In this document: in pieces, positions 31,501-43,500 of the stretch
Numbering within the stretch: the first letter of the stretch is position 1
How the letters are laid out: every line of letters begins with the position of its first letter
Assembly (NCBI GenBank): GCA_032158295.1
Contig: CM063246.1
Span: forward strand, 10,665,608 to 10,729,607
Direction of reading: 5' to 3'
DNA: 64,000 bases
Source of the DNA: Pycnopodia helianthoides
Taxonomy: Eukaryota > Echinodermata > Asteroidea > Forcipulatida > Asteriidae
Made by a program: the position numbers and the translations under genes
Notes under the pieces: model-generated
Databases searched by the model: none
What the model saw: only the letters and a program-made list of their open reading frames with translations
Told to the model about the DNA's origin: nothing

Positions 31501-34500
31501 TGTGAGTAGTGGTGGTGGTTTTGAGAAGAACCAGTGGTTTGACAACTCAACGTTTCGGTCAGTATGCTCAGATCGTCTTCTTCTCCTGAGACAATCTGAG
31601 CATACTGACCGAAACGTCCAACCCACCTGCTCTTCTCTGAACCACCACAACTCACAAGAGTGATTGACGTACATGGTGTCACCGCAATACTCACTTGAAT
31701 ATGTCGACTACAATCCTTTAATATCATGTACAGCACAGCAACAAAAAAAACATTCTAAAGCACAGAGTCAATCTCCGTGTAAAACAAAGGTTATCTTCAC
31801 AGTTCTACCACGAAAAAAAAAACACTGCATTTTCCGAAAACTTCCGACAACAAGCCAACTAAGAGACTTTCTCACCTTCCCTTCTGCCTCTTTTTCCTGC
31901 CCGTTATGCTTCCCTTCGTCTTGTTCCGAGTCGTCATCACTCCCCGACTGTGTCTTCTTGACAGTTTGCGTGATGGTGCGCGTGATTGTTGGCTCTCTGG
32001 GCCGGACGTCTTCCTCATCGGAGGTCTCTGAAGAAGATCGACTCTTCTCGTCTGTTTCCATGGCAACCATATCAATGGAGGTTTGTTTCATCTCCGGCAT
32101 CATTTCCTAATAAAAAAGATGAGAGTATAATAAAGAGAGTGCCTTTTTTCAAACAAATCTTTAAGAGTGGTGCCATTAATGTTTTTATTTTTATTAAGTT
32201 TCTTCTTTAAGGCACTCCACTACAAGCCTTGCTTATTAGGCTATTAAAATAGAATTGAAATTGTGTTTATAACAAGTTGCTACTGTATTCTTATTTTCAA
32301 GAATTTTGTATGAATATGATTTTAAAATAAGGTTAAATTTTCATAGAAAAATACAGTCTTCAGTCGAGTTGTTTTCTCGTTTTTTATATGCGCGAAACTT
32401 GCAGTCTGTAGTGCGTCCATTGCTTCTCAACACCCAGGGGTAAATGGGTACATGTGAGGGCAGAGATGATTCTTGTGATTGATTTAGCTCGGTGCGCAAC
32501 ATATTTGGCAGCACAGGCTGTATACTCCCCAGGGAGCTGAGATGGTTTAAGGAATGAAATAAATGGCCCACTTATCAGGGGTAATTTAGATGGATTTGAG
32601 CACTACATAAGAAGCCACTATCAGTGCATGAATATGGTATTTTCTTAAAAGAGACACAACAAATTTCAATGCTTCAAACAGAGTCTTTGTTCTCATGTTT
32701 TTTTTGTGTGTGTCGGCAGTACTTTCTAAGATAAATGATTCTGGCAATTCCAAGAAAATAATCCTGTCAGGGCGAAAGGAAAAAAAAAAGGAAAGTTCCC
32801 AGCACTAACTGGTTAATACTGTTTAAAATGTCACTGTAGGTTTATCATAAAAAAAATCACCCCACCCCTTTTGTCAGTTTGAGTAACTGATATACCCTGT
32901 GTGTCCCCCTCCCCCCTGCTGTTTCCACATGTGTACCTTGAGTACATCAGTGCTGATATTGACACTGAGTTTCTTGACTTGAGTGACGTTCTTGGTGCTC
33001 CCCCATCGTCGCTTCCTTGAGGTCGGAGCGGTGGCACCACCTGGACTTGTCTTCTCCGACGGGATTTCGTCTTTCTCTTTTGAAGCTGTCAATAACAAGA
33101 AGATGACATCAGCTATTTGACAAACTTGTCACTTATTTCCAGCTAAATGTATCTCTTTGGGACAAACTGTGTTTTGAAATGAGGCAATTCAAAAAAACAG
33201 TTTCTTGTTGAATTCTTTAAATGTTACACTTTTTAAAATTTAGTATGGGGTTGAACAATCCCATACTATTTTAAATTTACCCAGTCAGTTTCCCTTGTGG
33301 TTTATTACTTGACTTTTTTAATTTTACGTATCGACAAAACAGAGCATACCATTTGGTTTATACTATTGCTTTGGTGGTAATAAATTAAATTGTTACTCGG
33401 CAAGGTTTTATAGCTGAACCCTTCAGCACTCAGGTACAAGTAAACATTGAGTCATGTTCTCCTTGCACCGAACGGAAAGTAACAATATTTTTTCTACTGT
33501 ACCTACACACAGTTTGTTGTGTGTTACATACGTGCGCTGTTGGGGATTGGTCTTCCGACCTTTGAACCTTTGGAGGTGGAAAAACAACATTTTTTCCTTA
33601 TGGGGAACATGTGTTATTTGTAGACCATTTAGTGTTGAGGTCGCACTCTATCTATGGCCGTTTGGTGCATTTCAGTCGCATGTTTTAAAACTCAAGGTAC
33701 AACTTGCCAAACTTCTCACGCAATTTGAGGAGTAACAGGCAGGACGGTTTCGGGGCAGTTTGAGGTCTAAAGGATTAAAGTCGAAAGTCTAAAGTTTGGT
33801 GAATTACTAAGTAATGATGTTTTTATATTACAACTTATAGTCTTTATAAAGTAACTCAGTTGGACAACATTATCTTGCGCTTTCCTTTATATTTCTATAT
33901 GATTTCTTTTCTTTCAGGAACACCCACATAAATAGGTCACTTGCTGACATGGCTGGATTCCTTTTGTGTTGTCACATGCATTACATAAGAGTGATTTTTT
34001 CATAGAAAGAACGACGTGTCATTCCTTTGGCAGACCCCGTCCCAGAACAATAGTCCTCTGGAATACCTCATGAATATATCATGTAAAGATGAGGTCACAG
34101 AAGGAATCCGACCATGTTTTCTTAATAAAACAAATCATGTAAAAATATACAGGAAGACACAAATTGATTATGTTTTCAACTGAATTACTGTATAATAACT
34201 ACAAGACGACAACAAAAACATAAATGCTAATTAATTCACCAAACCTTTGACTCCCTTTTCAGAAACTTACAACCGATAGCAAATCGTTTAGTTTTCACTG
34301 CAATGGGCATCACTGTGGAAGACTTCTCCTCCGTCTCATCCGATTGTTCCTGAAGTTATTCAAATTTCAAGAAATAAAAAAAAAGCGGCATTAAGCAATT
34401 AACCAGCATTTTGGGAAAAAATTGAAATTTTGCCAGACAATTGATAAAATATTTGAAATCAACTTTTTAGGGAATCTTGTTGGGGATATTTTTATTGTTG

Positions 34501-37500
34501 CAAAGTTTGGGAGACGGCGAATTTGTTTTCTTTCGTCAATAGCTAAAATGTTACTAAAAGACGTTGTGTTCTGTTTAATTTTTTTTCTTTCATTTTATTA
34601 TCTAATGAGAATGTCAACTTTGGGATTAATTTTGTGTAAAATGTTTACAGATTACAGAACTGGGGTTTATGAATTGCCCCACCCCCAACAAATATGCAAC
34701 TTTGGGCTTGAAAATAGCCTGCAGACCATCACACCTCCATCACCAGCTTCTCCACATCCATAGAAATGTCTAGAGCAGTGGGCTACATCAGTATGGGAGC
34801 CAGGTTACATTGGTCTTCATCCAAGTGTTTCAATCCTCAGATAACAGTGGACAAGTTCACATGGCATCCTAACATAGTTGAAGGCGAACATTCCACTATG
34901 CAAATGACTTCCAATCAATGTCACAGGGATATGAATATTCAGTAGACGGCATAAAGTATTCTCTTGCCTCCATTCTCTCGTATTGTTCCAAGCTGCCTGT
35001 CATGTGTGTCATGAATATTCAGCAGCAGACAAAAGTGTTTTCATTGGCTGTTGTTGGAGTCCTTATGGTGATATGCATATTTTGTCAACAAGGTCACTAT
35101 CAAAGTCTTTGATGGTCTGATAATCCAATGCTGTAGATTTCCTGTTTGCAAATTTTAGTGTTCAGTTCTTGAAATGGTATCCCAGGTGAGTCACGTATAA
35201 AATGATTCCTTTCTCTAGGTATTGTAATTGTTTGTCGTTTTTTTAAGTTGAAAGTTCAACTACACATTCGAGTTTTTCTTTTCTTGATGTCAACAAATTG
35301 AGTTCTGGTTGTTTTGAGTTGAAGGTTCTCAACTTGAACCATATCCTTGAAGCTGTTTTGACGAGCATTCGTAAAAAATGTGCCCTTCTGTGATCGATCA
35401 AATTAAAGTGTTAAAGTTTTCACACAGAGTTAACAGAAGATCAGATTGCAATACTCCACACAATATGACATCTTTGTGAAACTGAATGTTGGTGTTTCTC
35501 TCCGATATGTCCAAGTCGAACATCTAGCTGATGTTGCTACAGTAAGCCGTTTCTGATGTCGGTGTTACGTAAAAGTCTATAATCCAAGTCATGGATGACA
35601 GTGTTCCATATTTCCATCTCAGTATTGATATACGACTTCAGATTGTGGTTTTTTAGCACAGTTTATTCAGAGCAACTTGTTCCGTCTCCTCAGCGTATGG
35701 TAAATCCTGTCACTCATTATCTCCACTATGGTACTCTCAGTCAGAGGGACTGATTTAGGGCCGATGCGCTCGGGCGCATTTACAGGAACATCCCAGGGTC
35801 ACCGTTCAACCTTCTCCCCTGGTGAAGTTGGTTCTCATAGGCCCCTTGAGCTAAGTGCAATTAGGTTTACTCATGTTACATCATTGGCAAATCTTAACTT
35901 TTCTCTTTTGAGTCAAAACATTTTTTTGTACAAAAGTTTGTTCAAAACTGGAAAGTACTTTTCAAATCACTAGGAGGATTTTCCTCCCCTGTCCGAACAA
36001 AATCTTGGGAACAATTTGAGAGTGTACTAAATTATTCCAGTAAAAAGGTCAAGCAAGACATTTTCAAATTTTGGTAGAAATTCTATAAAAAAAACTGTTA
36101 ACATTTGTAAACTTTGGCATAAAAGAATTGATAACTTGAGGTATTTGAGGTATACATAACGTAATGTGTCAAAAATAAAATCCAACTTCCAACTGTCACA
36201 ACGTTATTCTTAAATTTACGATAACTATCTCCAACAAAAATGAAGAGAAACATTTTTCTTAGCTCACTTCTTGTCTGCAGCTTTTATGTATAATAATAGC
36301 ATTTGATCTGCTGTGAGTGTTTTTTTAAAAGAAATTCAAAGCTGCAATCCTCTTCGTTCCGCCAAAATTCAAAGTCAATTTCGAGGAATCAAATCCAATT
36401 CTCCCCCAAAGACTTACCTTCCCGATCTGGCTACCAACTTCTACCGCTTTATCTTCGACATCTGCGTCTTTGTCCTCTCCGTCCTTCTTTGTTTCTGCCT
36501 TTGCCTCCTCTACTACCTTGGCAACTGGACTGGCCGTTTCCATGGGAACTTGCTCCTTAGCCTCGTCAGTTTCATCTTTGCCTTCACTTCCAGCACTGAT
36601 AACAGAAACAATTTTCAGTTTATAGTTAAAACGTAAACCAAACCTGTATTTAAAATTCTACTTATCACCACATGACATTTTGGCTTGTCCCCTGGGCCCA
36701 ATTTCTGAGAGCTGCTTAAGCAGGAAATATTGCTTAACAACTTTCTGCTGAGATAAAGGTAAGCCGGATGCCAGTCAGACATTGTACATGTGACATGACA
36801 TTTTGGCTGGTAACCTTATTCTGGTAAGCATGATTTTGTTGTGCTTAGATGCTTTTTGTGCTTAAGCAGCTCTAAAAATTGGCCCTTGTTTTGTGAGCTT
36901 AAAGCAGTTACAGACAAAAGCCTTTTAAGAAATCAAAAGATACACATCCACTGTTGCTCTTCTCCAACAGAAGTACTTGAAACCAAAATCAGCCATGATC
37001 TTTAGCACAAGGGTTTTGCCTGCATGTAAATAGGCTATAGGCTTTCTCATATTTTTCAAGCTGTTTAACAACAATTGTGCTGACCTCTCAGAGGGCAAAA
37101 CAATCGGAAATCAGACTAAAGTAGGAAGAATATCATGCCTGCAAAATGAGGCTGTGTCCAAATTGGCGGCTACGACTACAGCTGTGCTAAGGGTGTTGCT
37201 AATGACGCAGAAATCTAGCCGTAGCCATAGCTGTAGCCGTCAATTCGAACACCTATGGCTTGGAGTAGAAAATAGGCTGCCCCCCTGTTTGCAAATGATA
37301 AAAGGTACTTATAAATTGATTGTGTATTCAAGACACCAGACAGATAACGGTGAATAGTTACCTCTGAGGAGGGTCTGTAGTTCCTTGATCCATGGATGTA
37401 TCTTCAGCTGTGTAGTAACTCTCTTCAAGAGGCTCTCCATCACGCTGTTCTTCCTCTTTACTAATGGCTGCTTTCTCCATGGGTTCTTCTTCATCCTGGG

Positions 37501-40500
37501 AACATAGCAAGGTTTTTACAAAACAATCAGAGCCGCAACATTGGATACCAGGCAACATTTGCATCTTGCAATCAGGGAGATTTTGAAGAACAATCAGGGA
37601 GACATTTAGAACTACATTCGTCATAGTAGAGAAAAAGTTTCCATAATCAGGGGGATTTTGAACACTGTACCTCTTTCTGCGCAGACTTCTTTGGGTCTCT
37701 TTCCTCCTCTTTCTCCTTATCCTCAGATCCTTTCCCAACATCAGTTTGCTGTTCTTCTACTTCAGTGGAGTCCTTGACAAGCTCCTGAACATCAGACGGC
37801 TCAGGTTTCTTCACCAAGAGAAATTTGAGAGATGAGAATGTGAAGCTGTGTTAGACAGCTGTTCTATGCACACAAAAAAACTAACAGTTCTAATTAGAAA
37901 ATCAAAAGATTTTGACAGTTGGTTTGGTTAAATGATTACCTCATCTGTTTTCTCAGCAGGTGTGTCTTTCTCTTCCTGTTCTTGTGGATCTGACAACCGA
38001 GAACCTGATCTTCTCCTGAACCTCGATCTATGACCTTTACTCTCTGCCTTTTCCGCTGAGTCCTCCTCCGTCTTTCTTGACCAGCGGCGGGGTTTCTTGT
38101 GTGGCACTTGCTCTTGGCTCAGTTCGAGCTCTCTCTTGGATGCCCGCTGGTCTTCCGCCTCTGGAGATGCTGCTGTCTTCTCACTCTCCTCCGAGTCATC
38201 TTTGACATCCATCTTCTCTGCAGGTGGAGACGTTATCCGCTCTTCTTGTTGGCTCTCTGGGATAGACTCTGCTGTGGCTGTGAGTGCTGTATCACCAGAT
38301 TCCATCTTTTTTTCCGCGACTTCTTCTGATGCCTTCTCCAGTACCTTCTCTTGGATGACGTCTTGATCCTTTCCTTCCACTTTCTTTGTTGATTCTTCGT
38401 GAACGGGTTTCTCCTCTGATGTCGCTTCCTGAACATCATCCACGCTCTGACGGACTCTGTCAGCTACTGGCTCAGTCTGCTTGTCATCAGCTTCTTCACC
38501 GGCATCCACTTTGGGTTCCTCCACTTTGGGCGTCTCAGCGGCTGCCTCTTTGTCGTCAACCTCTGCCGTCTGCTCTGTCACTGTCGTGTCTGGAACTTTG
38601 CTGGCTGGCTCTGTCGACGTGACAGACTCGTCCTTCTCTTCAGTGGGGATCTCTGCACTGTTCTCCTCAGGCTTCTTGTCATCTTCTTGAGATTGGCTTC
38701 TGGAGAGGGACTGGTGGAGCTCTTCAACCTGATCAGCCAGTGCAGCTGATACTTCCGCACAGTGATCTTGTTCTTCTTTTTCTTCATGTTCTAAACCAAA
38801 AGATAATAACACCCAACCTCAAAAATAAGAATGACAAGGTTTTCACACACCCATTCAGTTAAATTCAATTTGTGTCAATGGATCACCGATACATATAATG
38901 ACGTTGCAAAAAACTGGTTTCTCACAGCACCTTTTGATGAGTACACTCTCTGATATGTATCATAAGCAGCGCATGGGTAAGTACAAAGCTTGCCTAAGTT
39001 TGCGTCGCCAATTTCAATCGATTGTGCGGCAATCTTTGTCGCTGACTGAATGATTAAAAGTGTTCACATAAAACGTAGTGCTTCTGACAAAATTTGCCGA
39101 TCAATGCACGCTAGCCAAACTGCCTAGTCTATAACTGTTTCAAAGGCCTTTGAGAAGGAATTCAAGAAAGACCCCAAATGAATGGTTGAAACGCGAGTCA
39201 ATTAAAAAATAAGGAAATTTGCAAATTATGAACCATTCATACACGACTTGGGGACAATAATGTTTCTAAAAGGCGAGGTTTATTTCTATGAACAGCAAGT
39301 TCCAACCTTTTTCAGTCTTTCGTTGACTAAGAAGCTCTTGCTGCTGTTGTAGATATTGCTTAATGAAAGAGTTGGATGCCACGGATTCATCTACCCTCTG
39401 CAAGGCAAAAATATCAGCCAAGTTTAGTTAACACACAACACAACTAGTAAATGTCACAAACATCAGCTATGTTAACACACAACAAAACTAATAAATGTCA
39501 CAAACATCAGCTATGTTAACACACAACACAACTAATAAATGTCAAAAACATCAGCTGTGTTAACACACAACACAACTAATAAATGGAAAAAACATCAGCT
39601 ATGTTAACACACACACAACAATAAATGGAAAAACATCAACTATGTTAACACACAACACAACCAATAAATGTCACAAACATCAGCTATGTTAACACACAAC
39701 ACAACCAATAAATGTCACAAACATCAGCTATGTTAACACACAACACAACTAATAAATGGAAAAAACATCAGCTATGTTAACACACAACACAACCAATAAA
39801 TGGAAAAAACATCAGCTATGTTAACACACAACACAACTAATAAATGTCACAAACATCAGCTATGTTAACACACAACACAACCAATAAATGTCACAAACAT
39901 CAGCTATGTTAACACACATTACAAATAATAAATGGCAAAAGTATCAGCCATGTTAACCAAAACACTACTTATAAATAGCCTACAATTTGAATTACTCTTT
40001 AAAAAAAATCTTCTTGGAAATATAAAATCTCAGTAACCTTAGTGAGACTGTTCCTACCGAGTAGGGAGAAACTGAGGATAAGGCGCCTCCAGACCATGCA
40101 ACCCCATGGTCTGAACATCCAAGATGAAAATAATTAACAACACTTTTTTTAGTCTGTCTCATTCACTTATTAATTACTTTTTTCTCCCTCTTCCCACCTT
40201 TGATTTTGTCCTTTGTCTAGTAATTAAACCAGCCCCTTCCCTCTACCCACCCCACCTTTGTCTCCTTCATTGTTCATTTCTTCTGCCACTCTCTCTCTCT
40301 CTTTTCATTTCTTTCCACTTGACTGCTTCTGTTACACTAGTATACTTGTTTTATGGGCGTCGTGTTGTCATTTTAGCCTTCGATAAAGACTCTGAAACAT
40401 CAGGCCATTAACTATTCTTTGCAAATCAAAATGTCCGTGTGTATCTTGATTTGTCTATGTTTCTTATCTCCCGGATGTTTCTCACCTGTTTGTTTGCACT

Positions 40501-43500
40501 GCCATCTCCAGCTGATTCTTGCTGCAATTGCTCCAGGTACATTTGCTACAGAAAAAGACAAACATGTTACAATAATTGTTATAATTGGTAGAGCGCCGGT
40601 ACGTTAATCAGGAGGTCGTTGGTTCAAATCCTGCTCTAGTAAATTTGTCTTTGTTCAACCCCATACTACTGATAATTGTTATACCGTCCTCTTGTGTTTA
40701 GTTACTATAGGCAGTTGCAATGTGGGCAGCCACATTGGAGTTGTTTTTTACTTTATAGCTTTGAACAATTACATGACTGATGATTAATAAAAGCATGGAA
40801 GTAGAATCCATGATACAAGTAAGTGTGTTTTGTCTCCATCAATGAACTATAAATAACATGGTGTCAGAAGTGGGATATGAAACACAAGCAGTTTTTTCTG
40901 TCACTCCCTGCTTTGGTGTTTTGTATTGTGTACCAACAAACACACTAAGACATTCACTCGGACCCTACACATGCCAGATAATGTCCAAAATGTTGTTGGG
41001 TCCAGTAGCTCGGACTAAATTAGAAGGTGTTTGTCGCTACTAATTTTCTTGTGACTCCGGTGACCGGTCACAAATTGAGCTCAGACTTTTAAAGTTTGTG
41101 TTTCATGTAGGCCAACATGCTGGGTCACGTGAAGTGCAGATTCTTGTCCTTGACAATAACCAATGTTCTCTGTGCTTTACTTGAGAATTTTTATGACTAA
41201 TTAAAAAGCATAATACAGTCTGGTCTCCGGAGTCTGTAGCCTGATAAATAGTGCCAATACTGATGCGCATGATCACGAGCGCTGATTTGATTCGCTGCTG
41301 TTTCACTCCGACTGCTTGCTGCTGGTTCGTGTTCCGCGCGGCGCTTTGTGTGATAAATACCACCTTGACTAAAGACTTAGAACAGTAAAGTCATACAGTT
41401 TGTCATCAAACATGTGCATCAGAAAACATCACAGTGCCGTCACTGTTTAATCAAGTGTTTGTCAGCTCGTAGATTTCTCCTAAAATTACACCAAAACGAG
41501 CTTGCATATTTTTAATGTAATGAGCTCTCCACAATTGTGCAACGGTAAGTGACAACTGGGGGAAAAAAACTCTGGGGAAAAAACACTATTTAATTTTAAT
41601 TTTTTTAATAAACATCTCACCTCCTGATGCTAGTGGGACTCTGGGAGTAGGGCTAGGGCCAAGAATTAGAAGCGAGGGCAGTCCTTCCAGCGTATTATTA
41701 TTGGCACTATTTTAGTATGTATGGGAGGCATATAACCAAACAGACGTATGAAGCTCAACCACATACGACAACCATGCACGGTCTATGGTAGCTGCCACTG
41801 GTTCCCTGTTTCTCAGCTGGTAACCCTAACTTTTGTTTTTTAACCCTATCCCTAACCCTATAAGTATAACCCTTCCCCTAACCCTACACCTATCTACCCG
41901 TACCCCTTCCCCTACAGCTACCATAGAGCGTGCACAATGGTTGTGGTTCGTGGTTTAGCTGCCTTCATATGTCCGTTTGGTTTAGATGCGATAATCGTAA
42001 CCCTCCATCCTCCCGACGGTCAGAGACCGAGAGTTACGAGTCATGCAATGCAAAAAAAGTGGCGAAATTGCAATTTTGAACATTATTGTCGGACTAGTCG
42101 CTGGTAAGTTTATGTCTTTTTTCTTAAAACATTTTCTCAATGATGTTTTGAGTGTTATGAATCGATTCATGGCACATTGAAGATCAAATCCATGTTCTTA
42201 GAACGTGTGTCATGTTTTTTAAAAGTGGTAAAAATTGGTCAAATCTGGTGACTAGTCTGACCAAAATAGTCGAAATTGCAATTTTGCCACTTTTTTGCAT
42301 TGCAGCATGATTCGTAACCCTCCGGTCTCCGACCAGCAGGAGGATTGAGGGTTACGATTATCACAACTATGTTTGGTTATAAATGTATCTTGTATAGGGT
42401 TATAGAGTCTGGCCTTGCTTGGTAAAGTTTGTGGTGTAAAAAGCTCAGTATACTTAATACATCTTACTCTTACTTTTTTTGAGCAAAAAAAAGTAAACAT
42501 TAATATTCGGGTCGTACTAATTAGCGTCAACAGGTCCGTTTCACGACAACTCAAGACAAAAAGTTTAAAATACCATCAAATACAATGGCTGTAATCAGAG
42601 TGTATCTGGAAACACGTTTAAAACTGACTGGGACCATCGTGCAAACATATTTTTCATGGGAAAAATGTTTTTTTTGTAAAAATAGTAAACTTTCTCCGTC
42701 CATAGAATTGGCCGACGTGATGCTATTGCGCTATTGCACTTACCTGTAGTGTAATGGTGTGGTCCAATGTCATTGCGCAAGCGCAATAGCATCACGTCGG
42801 CCAATTCTACGGACGGAGAAGGCTGACTATTTTTACGAAAAAAAAACATTTTTTCTCGAGAAAAATATGTATGCGCGATGGTTCCAGTCAGTTTTAAATG
42901 TGTTTCCAGATACACTCCGATTACAACCAATTGTATTTGATGGTATTTTAAACTTGTTGTCTTGAGTTGTCGTGAAATTGGCCTGTTGACCCTAATTAGT
43001 ATGACTATGACCGTTAATATTCTCACTGCCTGCATGCATGCTGGGTTCAACTTCAAGCAAGGAGAAAAAAAAAATGTGGACTGGCACTGCTAAAAAAAGC
43101 TATTGAGTTGACTAGGATTACTAGTCTATGTCACATGTGATGATTATGTCGTGGATGAAACCTTGTTTTTGTTGTTGTTTCAGACTTCGAGATGTAAAAT
43201 TGTGTAATTAAATAATAATTTACTTGTAAAAACTATTCATTTGTAAAATTGTAAATATACTTGACTGGTATCCGACACCTTCACATTAAGCATACGTCAA
43301 CATTATGAGAGTGAATGGTCGCTGGTGCAGTGGTCACTCATGGTGGTGGGCACCAGGGATCAAACATGTTTTGCGGGGTGCACAAAAACGAAAAGTTGTC
43401 TAACGTTTTAAATTAAAACAAATAATCAACACAAGGAGCTATAATTACCGCTCGCAATCTTTCAACAAGGACACTCTTACTCCCACTTATAGATAAACCT

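Noticed and set aside
38097..38690. Several plus-strand Ser-rich frames
   Set aside because: These are antisense shadows of the Glu/Lys-rich ACIN1 exon 37940-38790, where GAA/GAG reads as TTC/CTC.
39405..39955. CRISPR-like array
   Set aside because: Units are contiguous 44-bp tandem repeats without unique spacers, in a eukaryotic intron.
41820..41920. Interstitial telomere
   Set aside because: CCCTAA words are degenerate and few, and lie inside an inverted-repeat element.
42595..43056. 153-residue and mirrored plus-strand frames
   Set aside because: They are the two arms of the foldback element, which encode the same peptide in opposite directions; no coding signature.
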